A stretch of 64,000 bases of DNA from Rhizobium sp. ICMP 5592 (lineage in GTDB: Bacteria > Pseudomonadota > Alphaproteobacteria > Rhizobiales > Rhizobiaceae), in assembly GCF_009498525.1 (NCBI RefSeq), contig NZ_QSNT01000003.1:909671-973670 (forward strand), in the 5' to 3' direction. Numbering within the stretch: the stretch's first letter is position 1; the number at the start of each line of letters is the position of its first letter. The translations under genes were made by a program, and so were the position numbers. Shown piece by piece: positions 50,997-59,647 of this stretch. The notes under the pieces were generated by a model that had not been told where the DNA came from, did not search any database, and worked only from the letters and a program-made list of their open reading frames with translations.

Positions 50997-51055
50997 GGCC
51001 AGACATGCCAAAAACCCGCGCAAGCAGGGCCTGTCCGGGTTAACTATCTCGATGC

Positions 51056-51451
51056 CTACATCCAGTAGGGCGGCACGCCGAAATAGTCGTGGCTCTTATG
51101 TCCGTGGTCCTTATGGGCGAGGATATCGTCCTTGCCCAGGAAACGGCAGGCTTTTTCAACGTCGCTCTTGGTCATGTTGATGCGGTAGCCATCAATGCGA
51201 GCATCGAAGCGCAGCTTTTCCCACGGCAGCCGGTAGTGTTCCTGACCGATGCCGAAGAAACCGCCGAAGCTCAGGATGATGAAAGCGATACGTCCATCGC
51301 TTTTTTCCAGCATCAGGCGCTCGATATGACCGATCTGCTTGCCATCCGAACCGAACACCTTAGACCCCTCGACCCGGTCGCAGGCGACCAGCATCGACAT
51401 ATCCTTGACGTAGAGGTCACGGCTCATGGTATCGGCACTCTCTTTATGCAT
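51056..51451 (-). CDS. PRC-barrel domain protein
   Basis: The 131-residue protein contains a single PRC-barrel (about 18-85): LVACDRVEGSKVFGSDGKQI, GHIERLMLEKSDGRIAFIIL and SFGGFFGIGQEHYRLPWEKL. A tail rich in His and Lys follows (ILAHKDHGHKSHDYF). Stand-alone PRC-barrel proteins are common in Rhizobiales and often stress-induced, but have no defined role. The ATG at 51451 follows GGGAGGTGCGCGC. A longer upstream frame lacks any signal. It is divergent from fadD across 352 bp. Confidence 0.87.
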   Translation of the reverse strand: MHKESADTMSRDLYVKDMSMLVACDRVEGSKVFGSDGKQIGHIERLMLEKSDGRIAFIILSFGGFFGIGQEHYRLPWEKLRFDARIDGYRINMTKSDVEKACRFLGKDDILAHKDHGHKSHDYFGVPPYWM

Positions 51452-51803
51452 GCGCGCACCTCCCTTTGGATACGCTTGACATACGTTGGAGCGTCCGATC
51501 CGCCGCCGTTTTCTTACACGCGGCACGATGCTCCGATGGGTTTTCGCCCATGGCCCATTAACGCGCTCTTCCCGCAAAAGTTCCAGTCCTTTTTTAAAAA
51601 TTGTGAAAAAAGGATTAACGTTGCGCGATTGTTGACGTTTACGTCAAAGTTAGTATAACTTTTGCCATAGCTCTCCGTCGTGAGGTGAGAGGAAAGGCTG
51701 TGACGGTGCGAAAAGCGGGAGACTTTTCAGTCGGACAGTGACACGCTAGAAACCCGCCGTTCGCCGACGGTGGGGCGTTGGATGCGTCAGGGAGGAAGTA
51801 CGC
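51452..51803. other. PRC-barrel - fadD divergent region
   Basis: This 352-bp gap holds no gene. Near fadD it contains the palindrome and promoter described at 51632-51659. The fadD leader is then about 135 nt long. No other structure is obvious. Confidence 0.6.
51632..51659 (+). promoter_or_regulatory. fadD promoter with overlapping palindromic operator
   Basis: TTGACGTTTACGTCAA (51632-51647) is a palindrome with 7-bp arms. Its first six bases also serve as a -35 element, 16 bp upstream of TATAAC (51654-51659). Binding there would block transcription. A related palindrome precedes nitronate monooxygenase (41431). The pattern resembles LiuR/MerR-type sites of fatty-acid and branched-chain regulons, as inference. 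Confidence 0.6.
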
Positions 51804-53501
51804 ATGAATTCAGTTTCCGCTCCTTCGGATGGACCGGTGGTCAACAAGATTTGGCTCACCTCCTATCCCGACATGGTGCCGGCCGATTTGCCGCCACTGG
51901 AGCATGCATCGCTCGCCGAACTTCTGGAGGAAAGCTGCGCGCGTTATGCCGACCGCGCCGTTTTCACCAGCATGGGCAAATCGATCACCTATCGCGAACT
52001 CGACATTCAAACGCGCAAGATCGGCGCCTGGTTGCAGAGCCTCGGCCTGCAAAAGGGCGATCGTGTCGCCGTCATGATGCCGAACGTGCTGCAGAACCCG
52101 ATCGCCGTCTACGGCATCCTCCGCGCCGGCTTCGTGGTCGTCAATGTCAACCCGCTCTATACGCCGCGCGAACTCGAACACCAGTTGCGCGATTGCGGCG
52201 CCAAGGCGATCTTCGTGCTGGAAAATTTCGCGCATACGGTCGAGCAGGTGCTGACACATACGGATGTGCGCCACGTCATCGTCACCGCACTCGGCGACAT
52301 GCTGGGATTGAAAGGCCATATCGTCAACTTCATCGTGCGCAAGGTGAAAAAGCTGGTACCGGCCTGGTCCATCCCCGGCCATCACAGCTTTGCCGCTGTG
52401 CTTGCCGAAGGTGGACGACTGTCGCTGAAGCCGGCCGAACTCACCCACAGCGATATCGCCTTCCTGCAATATACCGGTGGCACGACCGGCGTGGCCAAGG
52501 GCGCGATCCTGACCCACGCCAACCTGCTTGCCAACCAACTGCAATTGCAGCTCTGGCTGGCGACCGCCTACATCGCCAAGAAGCGGCCCGAGCAGCTGAA
52601 CTTCGTCTGCGCGCTACCGCTCTACCATATCTTCGCGCTGACGGTGAATTCGCTGATGGGCGTGTCGATCGGCGCGCATAATGTGCTGATCGCCAATCCG
52701 CGCGACATTCCGGCCTTCATCAAGGAACTCGGCAAGTACAAGTTCGACATGTTCCCCGGCCTCAACACTCTGTTCAACGCGCTGATGAACAATCCGGAAT
52801 TCTCCAAGCTCGACCTGTCGCAGACCGGGACGCTGGCGGGCGGCATGGCAGTGCAGCGCCCCGTGGCCGAGCGCTGGCAGAAGATGACGGGGGCCTGGAT
52901 CACCGAGGGCTACGGCCTCTCGGAGACCTCGCCGGTCGCCAGCGCCAACCGCTTCGACAGCTCGGACTTCACCGGCACGATCGGCCTGCCGCTGAGCGGT
53001 ACCGATTTCGACATTCGCGACGAAAACGGCAATTCCGTGCCGCTCGGCGAGGTCGGCGAAATCTGCATCCGCGGGCCGCAGGTCATGGCCGGCTATTGGA
53101 AGCAGCCGGCGGAAACCGCCAGGGTGATGACGCCGGATGGCTTCTTCCGCAGCGGCGACATGGGGTTCATGAACGAACGCGGCTATACCAAGATCGTCGA
53201 CCGCAAGAAGGACATGATCCTGGTCTCGGGCTTCAACGTCTATCCGAACGAGATCGAGGAAGTCGCCGCCATGCATCCGGGCATTCTCGAAGCTGCGGCG
53301 GTCGGCGTGCCGGACGAACATTCCGGCGAGGCCGTCAAGCTCTTCGTCGTCAAGAAAGACCCGGCTTTGACCGAGGCCGACGTCAAGGCACATTGCGCCG
53401 CCAACCTCACCAACTACAAGCGGCCGCGTTTCATCGAGTTCCGCACCCAACTGCCGAAATCGAATGTTGGCAAGATCCTGCGCAAGGAATTGCGCGGCTG
53501 A
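51804..53501 (+). CDS. fadD: long-chain fatty-acid-CoA ligase
   Basis: The 565-residue AMP-forming ligase activates fatty acids to acyl-CoA at the inner membrane for beta-oxidation. The ATP/AMP loop is FLQYTGGTTGVAKGA. The later motifs are ITEGYGLSETSPVAS, FFRSGDMGFMNERGY, and VDRKKDMILVSGFNVYPNEIE, with the C-terminal lysine in KSNVGKILRKEL. GGGAGGAAG precedes the ATG at 51804. The promoter carries a palindromic operator. The gene is monocistronic and ends in a strong terminator. Confidence 0.94.
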   Translation: MNSVSAPSDGPVVNKIWLTSYPDMVPADLPPLEHASLAELLEESCARYADRAVFTSMGKSITYRELDIQTRKIGAWLQSLGLQKGDRVAVMMPNVLQNPIAVYGILRAGFVVVNVNPLYTPRELEHQLRDCGAKAIFVLENFAHTVEQVLTHTDVRHVIVTALGDMLGLKGHIVNFIVRKVKKLVPAWSIPGHHSFAAVLAEGGRLSLKPAELTHSDIAFLQYTGGTTGVAKGAILTHANLLANQLQLQLWLATAYIAKKRPEQLNFVCALPLYHIFALTVNSLMGVSIGAHNVLIANPRDIPAFIKELGKYKFDMFPGLNTLFNALMNNPEFSKLDLSQTGTLAGGMAVQRPVAERWQKMTGAWITEGYGLSETSPVASANRFDSSDFTGTIGLPLSGTDFDIRDENGNSVPLGEVGEICIRGPQVMAGYWKQPAETARVMTPDGFFRSGDMGFMNERGYTKIVDRKKDMILVSGFNVYPNEIEEVAAMHPGILEAAAVGVPDEHSGEAVKLFVVKKDPALTEADVKAHCAANLTNYKRPRFIEFRTQLPKSNVGKILRKELRG

Positions 53502-53521
53502 CATAATTTCATGTCATTCGG

Positions 53522-53556
53522 AAAGCCGCTCGCCTTCCTCCGCGAGCGGCTTTTTT
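53522..53556 (+). terminator. intrinsic terminator of fadD
   Basis: A 12-bp stem AAAGCCGCTCGC / GCGAGCGGCTTT with an 8-base loop ends in six T residues, 20 bp after the stop codon. Confidence 0.9.
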
Positions 53557-53674
53557 CGTTTTGCCGGATAGGTGAACTTGATTTACGCCCTAGATAGCGA
53601 ATAGTTTCCGCGACCAAACATGAAGTGCCCTGCCCTCGTCAGACGGCAAGCGGCGCGAACCGCAAGGAGCCCCC

Positions 53675-55300
53675 ATGAACGCCCTCGTCGACCAACTGAA
53701 GAGCACCGCAGCGGCCAGCAAGGCCACCGATATCCGCGCCGCCTTCGCCGCTGATCCCAAACGCTTCTCCCGCTTCAGTGCTTCGTTTGACGACCTGCTG
53801 ATGGATTACTCCAAGACCGCGGTGAACGACGAGATCCTGACGCTTCTCGAAAAGCTCGCGACCGAGGGCGGCGTTGCCGCCAAGCGCGAGGAGATGTTCT
53901 CCGGCGTTGCCATCAACTTCACCGAAAACCGCGCCGTTCTGCACACGGCCCTGCGTAACCGCTCCAATACGCCGGTGCTCGTCGACGGCAAGGATGTCAT
54001 GCCCGATGTCAACGGCGTGCTTGCCGCCATGAGCAAGTTTGCCGACGGCATTCGCTCCGGTACGCTGAAGGGCGCCACCGGCAAGGCGATCACCGACGTC
54101 ATCAACATCGGCATCGGTGGCTCCGATCTCGGCCCGGTCATGGCGACGCTGGCGCTGGCACCTTTCCATGACGGCCCGCGCTCGCATTTCGTCTCCAACA
54201 TCGACGGCGCCCATATTGCCGACATCCTCAAGCTGGTCTCGCCGGAAACCACGCTGTTCATCATCGCGTCGAAGACTTTCACCACCATCGAGACGATGAC
54301 CAACGCCCAGACGGCGCGCAACTTCATCGCCAAGGCGCTCGGCGAAGCGGCCGTTCAGCATCACTTTGCGGCGGTTTCGACGGCGCTCGACAAGGTTGCC
54401 GCCTTCGGCATCGACAGCGCGCGCGTCTTCGGCTTTTGGGATTGGGTCGGCGGCCGCTACTCGATCTGGTCGGCTATCGGCCTGCCTCTGATGATCGCTG
54501 TCGGTCCCGAAAACTTCGGCAAATTCCTCGATGGCGCGCATGCTATGGACAACCATTTCCGCAAGGCGCCGTTCAAGGAAAACCTGCCGATGCTGCTCGG
54601 CCTCATCGGCTTCTACCATCGCAACGTGCTCGGCTACGCCACGCGCGCCATCCTGCCCTACGACCAGCGCCTGTCGCGCTTCCCGGCCTATCTGCAGCAG
54701 CTAGATATGGAATCAAACGGCAAGGGTGTCACCATCGACGGCACGCCAGTCGAGGGCAACTCCGGCCCGGTCGTCTGGGGCGAGCCCGGCACCAACGGTC
54801 AGCACGCCTTCTACCAGCTCATCCACCAGGGCACGAGCATCATCCCGGCCGAGTTCATGATCGCCGCAAACGGTTTCGAACCGGACCTGCGTCACCAGCA
54901 CGAACTGCTGATCGCCAATTGCCTGGCGCAGTCGGAAGCCCTGATGAAGGGGCGTACCTTCGAGGAAGCCAAGGCCCAACTCACCTCCAAGGGCATGGAC
55001 GACAAAAAGGCCGATTTCATCGCGCCGCACCGCGTCTTCACCGGCAACCGCCCGTCGATCACCTTCGTCTACGACAAGCTGACGCCCTTCGCCCTCGGCC
55101 GCCTGATCGCGCTCTATGAACACCGCGTCTTCGTCGAAGGCGTGCTCTTCCGCATCAACTCCTTCGACCAGTGGGGCGTCGAGCTCGGCAAGGAACTGGC
55201 AACGGGCCTGCTGCCGGTCGTCGAAGGCAAGGAAAGCGCCGCTGGCCATGATTCCTCGACGCAGGGGCTGGTGGCTGCACTGGCGAAGCTGGAGAAGTAA
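53675..55300 (+). CDS. pgi: glucose-6-phosphate isomerase
   Basis: The 541-residue enzyme interconverts glucose-6-phosphate and fructose-6-phosphate. Family signatures are NIGIGGSDLGPVMATLAL, IIASKTFTTIETMTNA, FGFWDWVGGRYSIWSAIGLP, and the C-terminal active-site region WGEPGTNGQHAFYQLIHQGT followed by LGKELATGLLP. GCAAGGAGCCCC precedes the ATG. It is monocistronic and followed by a palindromic repeat element. Together with fructokinase and frcBCAK downstream, it forms a fructose-use neighbourhood feeding the Entner-Doudoroff and pentose phosphate routes. Confidence 0.96.
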   Translation: MNALVDQLKSTAAASKATDIRAAFAADPKRFSRFSASFDDLLMDYSKTAVNDEILTLLEKLATEGGVAAKREEMFSGVAINFTENRAVLHTALRNRSNTPVLVDGKDVMPDVNGVLAAMSKFADGIRSGTLKGATGKAITDVINIGIGGSDLGPVMATLALAPFHDGPRSHFVSNIDGAHIADILKLVSPETTLFIIASKTFTTIETMTNAQTARNFIAKALGEAAVQHHFAAVSTALDKVAAFGIDSARVFGFWDWVGGRYSIWSAIGLPLMIAVGPENFGKFLDGAHAMDNHFRKAPFKENLPMLLGLIGFYHRNVLGYATRAILPYDQRLSRFPAYLQQLDMESNGKGVTIDGTPVEGNSGPVVWGEPGTNGQHAFYQLIHQGTSIIPAEFMIAANGFEPDLRHQHELLIANCLAQSEALMKGRTFEEAKAQLTSKGMDDKKADFIAPHRVFTGNRPSITFVYDKLTPFALGRLIALYEHRVFVEGVLFRINSFDQWGVELGKELATGLLPVVEGKESAAGHDSSTQGLVAALAKLEK

Positions 55301-55311
55301 GCGCCTGTTCA

Positions 55312-55433
55312 CCTCCCCCTTGAGGGGGGCGCCGCAAAGCGGCGGGTGGGGGTGACGACGGCTCTCCGCGTCGGAACGCTAAAGGATCACCCCACCCCGG
55401 CACTACGGGCCGACCCTCCCCCCTCAAGGGGAG
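55312..55433. repeat. palindromic intergenic repeat (RIME/MITE-like)
   Basis: The element is bounded by inverted repeats CCTCCCCCTTGAGGGGGG (55312-55329) and CCCCCCTCAAGGGGAG (55418-55433). An inner pair (GGGTGGGGGTGA and TCACCCCACCC) and a GCCGC-AAA-GCGGC hairpin lie inside. It fills the space between the convergent pgi and fructokinase genes. The composition and structure match dispersed intergenic palindromes of Rhizobiaceae. Confidence 0.75.
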
Positions 55434-55439
55434 AGTAAA

Positions 55440-56366
55440 TTACAGACCGATCTCACTTGCCCAAGGCGGATTGGCCCCAGCACGCGACACTGTCACCGCC
55501 GCAGCCTTGGCGCCAAGCGCCAGCGCATCCCGCAGAGCCTTCTCGTCCAGCGAAGCGACCTGCGCCTTGGTCAGCAGATTATTCATCTTCAGCGAAGCCA
55601 GAATGCCGGCATCGAAGGTGTCGCCGGCGCCGACCGTATCGACCACGGTGACGCGTTCGCTCGGGACAGAGACTTTCAGCGACTTGGTGTAGCCCGTCGC
55701 CCCTTCGGCGCCCTTGGTGACGACCACCAGCTTGGCGCCCTGGTTCAGCCAATGAGCGGCGAGTTCATCATGATTTCCGGGGATGCCGAACCATTCCAGA
55801 TCCTCGTCGGAGAATTTCAGGATATCGGACATGGCGGCCATGCGGCTAATGCGGCCCATATGCGCCTGCTTGTCCTTGATGAAGCCGGGGCGGATGTTCG
55901 GGTCGAGCGAAATCACTCGGCTTTGATATTCGCGCTTCATCAGCGCCTCATAGGTCGCGCCGCATGGATCGGGGATCAGGCTGATGGCGCCGAAATGCAG
56001 GGCCTCGCAATCGTCGCCCAGCGTCGGCAGGTCGGTCTCGGTGATCATCCGGCCGGCGGAGCCTTCGTCATAGAAGGCATAGGTCGCCTGACCGTTGACC
56101 AGCTTGACGAAAGCGATCGTGCTCGGGCGGGGGGCGATGGCGCAATAGCTATAGTCCACCTTGGCGGCGCCAAGCGTCTCGCGCAGGATCTCGCCCATCA
56201 TGTCGTCGGCGATACCGGTAAAGAAACCTGTCGGCACGCCTAGACGGCCAAGCGCAATCGCGGTGTTGAAGATTGCGCCGCCGGCATAGGGCGCAAAGGC
56301 CTTTTCACCCAGCGTCGTCTCGCGCGGCAACATGTCGATCAAAGCTTCGCCACAGCACAATATCAT
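55440..56366 (-). CDS. frk: fructokinase (PfkB family)
   Basis: The 308-residue ribokinase-family sugar kinase has CCGEALIDMLPR and GGAIFNTAIALGRLGVPTGFFT at the N-terminus. The PfkB signature 2 is VVDTVGAGDTFDAGILASL, which contains the catalytic Asp and anion hole. The GEALIDM start and overall length match rhizobial fructokinases producing fructose-6-phosphate. AGGAGG lies before the ATG. It lies 75 bp downstream of pyrE on the same strand and may be cotranscribed with it. Substrate specificity is inferred from family and the frc operon nearby. Confidence 0.88.
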   Translation of the reverse strand: MILCCGEALIDMLPRETTLGEKAFAPYAGGAIFNTAIALGRLGVPTGFFTGIADDMMGEILRETLGAAKVDYSYCAIAPRPSTIAFVKLVNGQATYAFYDEGSAGRMITETDLPTLGDDCEALHFGAISLIPDPCGATYEALMKREYQSRVISLDPNIRPGFIKDKQAHMGRISRMAAMSDILKFSDEDLEWFGIPGNHDELAAHWLNQGAKLVVVTKGAEGATGYTKSLKVSVPSERVTVVDTVGAGDTFDAGILASLKMNNLLTKAQVASLDEKALRDALALGAKAAAVTVSRAGANPPWASEIGL

Positions 56367-56441
56367 TCCGGCCTCCTGGAGAGCGCGTCTATCGGTCTAG
56401 TTCGTAAATCGATTAGATAAATTCTCGGCAAAAGCAAAGCG

Positions 56442-57140
56442 TCACTTTGTTGCCAATTCCGCCACGCCGCCGTTGCGGCCCGACCAGGCAAGCGGCGCGT
56501 TGAGGAAAGCTTCCACTTCCTCGAGCGTCTTGTCGTCGAACAGCTTCTGTTCCTTGGCGACGGCGAGCACGTTGCGCCAAGTGGCGATATGATGCAGGCG
56601 GACCTTGCCGTTTGCAAACCGTGCCTCGGCCTCGGGGAAGATGCCGTAGTAAAACAGCGCCATGCCGTGCTCGACAATGCCGCCGGCGGCCCGGATCGCG
56701 TCGATGAAGGTGAACATGCTGCCGCCGGCCGTCGTCAGGTCCTCGATGACCAGCACGCGGGCGCCATCCGGCATATGGCCCTCGATCTGCGAATTGCGGC
56801 CATGGCCCTTCGGCTGCTTGCGGACATAGATCATCGGCAGGTTCAGGCGCTCGGCCAGGAATGCGGCAAAGGGGATGCCCGCTGTCTCGCCACCGGCGAC
56901 GCAATCGAATCGCTCGAAGCCGGCGTCGCGCATGATGAGGCTGGCGGCGAAATCCATCACCGTCGAGCGGACACGCGGATAGGAAATGAGCTTGCGGCAG
57001 TCGATATAGACCGGGCTCGCCATGCCCGAAGCGAGCTTATAGGGCTTCTCGGCACTGAAGTGCACCGCCTTGATCTCCCAAAGCATCTTCGCCACCAGTT
57101 CGGCCATGACGGCGCGGTCGGAAAATGTCAGCTGTGTCAT
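56442..57140 (-). CDS. pyrE: orotate phosphoribosyltransferase
   Basis: The 232-residue enzyme forms OMP from orotate and PRPP. The PRPP-binding motif is ARVLVIEDLTTAGGSMFTFI. Other family segments are ALVA-type KLASGMASPVYIDCRKLISYP and GGETAGIPFAAFLAERLNLPMIYVRKQPKGHG. The length is slightly longer than the 213-residue E. coli enzyme, as is usual in rhizobia. AAGGAGGCC precedes the ATG. It lies between frk and the tetR-like gene, and pyrC is only 1.4 kb away. Confidence 0.96.
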   Translation of the reverse strand: MTQLTFSDRAVMAELVAKMLWEIKAVHFSAEKPYKLASGMASPVYIDCRKLISYPRVRSTVMDFAASLIMRDAGFERFDCVAGGETAGIPFAAFLAERLNLPMIYVRKQPKGHGRNSQIEGHMPDGARVLVIEDLTTAGGSMFTFIDAIRAAGGIVEHGMALFYYGIFPEAEARFANGKVRLHHIATWRNVLAVAKEQKLFDDKTLEEVEAFLNAPLAWSGRNGGVAELATK

Positions 57141-57183
57141 GCGGGGCCTCCTTCGCTCTGGGACGTCCCTGCGGCAATAGCAG

Positions 57184-57912
57184 CTAGCGGCGGCGGTTTC
57201 CAGAAGGATCGGGGGATTTATCCCGATGCTCGCATCTCATCATCAACGCCGTGGGCCGCTTCTCCGAAAGAACGCCGATATCAGCCGGCAGCATCGCCTT
57301 GAAAAGGGCAATCGCTCTGTCACCCTCCGCCGTCTCGATCGAAATCGCATAGCGAACCGCGGCCGCGACCAGCTGCATGGTCAGCCGCGCGAACCGCGTC
57401 AATTCTTCCCGATCATGGGTTGGCCATAAATGATGGAGGACGGCAAGAAAGGCCTGGGAATGCCACTCCATATCCTCGGCATCGATCTGTTGCAGCAGCC
57501 TGTCGGCCTGCGTCGCATGCCAGATGTCGCGCATGACCGGTTCATCGCGGAACATGGCGTAATAGCCGTCGATGATGCGGCCGAGCGCGCCTTGCAGGTC
57601 GGCCACATCGTTCACTTCGGCCAGCTCGCTCTCCACGCATTGCCGCCCCTGCTCGTTGAAGCGTTCGGCGAGCACACGGATGATCGCGGTCTTATCGGGG
57701 AAATATTGATAGAGCGAGCCGAAGGAGACGCCAGCCTTTTCGACGATGTCGGCCATGCGCAAGGCATCGCTGCCGTTCTTCTCGATCAACTCCATCGCAA
57801 CCGACAATATCCGCTCGACGCGCTCGCGACCGCGCTGCTGACTGGGGATCCGGCGCGGTGTTCCGGCCTCCTCTTTGCTGCGCCTGCGTTTCGCCACCGG
57901 TTCCTGCGTCAT
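57184..57912 (-). CDS. TetR family transcriptional regulator
   Basis: The 242-residue protein has a basic N-terminal tail and a TetR helix-turn-helix (about 30-80, RERVERILSVAMELIEKNGS plus ADIVEKAGVSFGSLYQYFPD). A ligand-binding helical domain follows. I chose the ATG at 57912; a GTG four codons upstream is also possible. It is divergent from a DUF1772 membrane protein gene, with a pair of 21-bp direct repeats between them, so it is probably the local repressor. The ligand is unknown. Confidence 0.87.
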   Translation of the reverse strand: MTQEPVAKRRRSKEEAGTPRRIPSQQRGRERVERILSVAMELIEKNGSDALRMADIVEKAGVSFGSLYQYFPDKTAIIRVLAERFNEQGRQCVESELAEVNDVADLQGALGRIIDGYYAMFRDEPVMRDIWHATQADRLLQQIDAEDMEWHSQAFLAVLHHLWPTHDREELTRFARLTMQLVAAAVRYAISIETAEGDRAIALFKAMLPADIGVLSEKRPTALMMRCEHRDKSPDPSGNRRR

Positions 57913-57945
57913 AGCCTCACTCACTTGCTATTCTTGACATCAGAT

Positions 57946-57992
57946 ATAAGAGAGTTTATCACATTTCACAAATGAGAGAATTTATCACATTT
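57946..57992. promoter_or_regulatory. tandem direct repeats between tetR and DUF1772 genes
   Basis: Two 21-bp repeats, 57946-57966 and 57972-57992, share 19 bases and both end TTTATCACATTT. A five-base spacer separates them. They abut the DUF1772 ribosome-binding site and probably form the TetR-type operator. Confidence 0.5.
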
Positions 57993-58012
57993 TGAAGAAG
58001 AGGAGCTTCATC

Positions 58013-58486
58013 ATGCCAATCATCAACATCGCTCTCATCGCCGCCGCGCTTGGCAGCGGCCTTATCGCCGGCATCTTTTTCGCGTTCTCGACATTCATCA
58101 TGCAAGCCTTCGCCCGGCTTCCCGCCGAACAAGGCATCGCCGCCATGCAGTCGATCAACACGACGATCCTGCGCTCGCCCTTCATGGTGGTGTTTCTGCT
58201 GACCCTTGCTCTGTCGGTGTTCATCGCCGTGATGGCGATCGTGCATTGGCGCGGCGGCGTCAGCATCCTGATGCTTGCCGGTGCTGCGCTCTATATCGTC
58301 ACCACATTTCTCTCGACAATCGTCTTCAACGTGCCGCTCAATGACGCGCTGGACAAGATCGACGGCCGCACAACCGAGGCCGCCACGCTTTGGGCGACCT
58401 ATCTCAGCGATTGGACGAAATGGAACCATCTACGCACGGCAGCGTCCCTGCTGGCATCCTGTGCCTTCGTCAGAGCTCTCTTTTAG
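58013..58486 (+). CDS. DUF1772 (anthrone oxygenase-like) membrane protein
   Basis: The 157-residue protein has four hydrophobic segments: LIAAALGSGLIAGIFFAFSTF, MVVFLLTLALSVFIAVMAIV, ILMLAGAALYIVTTFLSTIV and a C-terminal LLASCAFV. The motif IVFNVPLNDALD and the WTKWNHLRTA segment are characteristic of DUF1772, related to anthrone oxygenases. I chose the ATG at 58013, with GAGGAG upstream; an earlier in-frame ATG lies inside the operator repeats. It is controlled, by inference, by the divergent TetR regulator. Its substrate is unknown. Confidence 0.83.
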   Translation: MPIINIALIAAALGSGLIAGIFFAFSTFIMQAFARLPAEQGIAAMQSINTTILRSPFMVVFLLTLALSVFIAVMAIVHWRGGVSILMLAGAALYIVTTFLSTIVFNVPLNDALDKIDGRTTEAATLWATYLSDWTKWNHLRTAASLLASCAFVRALF

Positions 58487-58510
58487 AGAGAGCGCCGCAA
58501 AGAGCAGGTC

Positions 58511-59551
58511 TCAGCCCTCGACGTCCCAATGCAGCGGAAACATTGGGTCGAAGACGGTAACCGTACCTGCCCCGGTTTCGATCTTTTCCGGGAAGGTCAC
58601 CGATTCCACGCGGCGGATGAGCGTGATCCGGTCCTCGTTCGGCGCCAGCCCGTACCAAGCCGGGCCGTTCAGCGATGCGAAGGCCTCGAGCTTGTCCAGC
58701 GCACCGTCCTGTTCAAAGACATGCGCCAGGCAGCTCATCGTGTTGATCGAGGTATAGATACCGGCGCAGCCACAGGCGCATTCCTTCAGCGGATCGACAT
58801 GCGGGGCGGAATCGGTGCCGAGGAAGAATCTGGCGTCGCCGCTCGTCGCGGCCGCCCGTAGCGCCAGGCGATGGCTTTCGCGCTTGGCGACCGGCAGGCA
58901 ATAATAATGCGGCCGGATACCGCCAACGAGGATGGCGTTGCGGTTGATGATCAGGTGATGCGTAGTGATCGAGCCGGCAAGATTGGCCTTGGCCGACTTG
59001 ATGTAGTCAATGCCATCAGAGGTCGTCACATGCTCCATGGTAACCTTCAGCTCCGGCAGGCGCTGGCGCAATGGGTCGAGCACAGTTTCGATGAAGACAG
59101 CTTCGCGGTCGAAAATATCCACTTCCGGCGTCGTCACCTCGCCATGCACGCAAAGCGGCAGGCCGATCTTCGCCATGCGCTCCAGTGTTGGCATCGCCTT
59201 GTCGAAGTTGCGCACGCCGCCATGAGAGTTGGTCGTCGCACCCGCCGGGTAGAGTTTGACGGCGGTGATGAGGCCACTCTTCTTGCCTTCTTCGACATCG
59301 TCGGGATTGGTGTGCTCGGTGAGATAAAGCGTCATCAGCGGCTGAAAGCGGTCGCCTGCCGGCAGCGCCTTCAGAATGCGTTCGCGATAGGCGGTGGCAT
59401 CCGCCGTGGTGACGACCGGCGGCACCAGGTTCGGCATGATGATGGCGCGGGCGAAATGCCTTGAGGTATCGCCGATCACGCCTTCCAGCATCGCGCCATC
59501 GCGCAGGTGCAGGTGCCAATCGTCGGGGCGGCGGATGGTGAGCTTTTGCAT
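58511..59551 (-). CDS. pyrC: dihydroorotase
   Basis: The 346-residue class II (E. coli type) dihydroorotase cyclises carbamoyl-aspartate to dihydroorotate. Its binuclear zinc site is visible: DWHLHLRDG (His13 and His15), the lysine that is carboxylated in VKLYPAGATTNSHGG (about 98), and further histidines in VHGEV and MEHVT. The catalytic Asp is in FLGTDSAPH. I chose the ATG at 59551 (MQKLTIRRPDDWH), which matches the family start. A longer in-frame extension lacks conservation. It appears to be monocistronic. Confidence 0.95.
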   Translation of the reverse strand: MQKLTIRRPDDWHLHLRDGAMLEGVIGDTSRHFARAIIMPNLVPPVVTTADATAYRERILKALPAGDRFQPLMTLYLTEHTNPDDVEEGKKSGLITAVKLYPAGATTNSHGGVRNFDKAMPTLERMAKIGLPLCVHGEVTTPEVDIFDREAVFIETVLDPLRQRLPELKVTMEHVTTSDGIDYIKSAKANLAGSITTHHLIINRNAILVGGIRPHYYCLPVAKRESHRLALRAAATSGDARFFLGTDSAPHVDPLKECACGCAGIYTSINTMSCLAHVFEQDGALDKLEAFASLNGPAWYGLAPNEDRITLIRRVESVTFPEKIETGAGTVTVFDPMFPLHWDVEG

Positions 59552-59647
59552 GGGCGCGAACCTCTGGGTGGTCTCATAGTGTCGCGCTTCGATAGCACCA
59601 ACCGCTATCGCAAAACAATCGCCCATGCTGCGGAAATGAGCAGAAGC

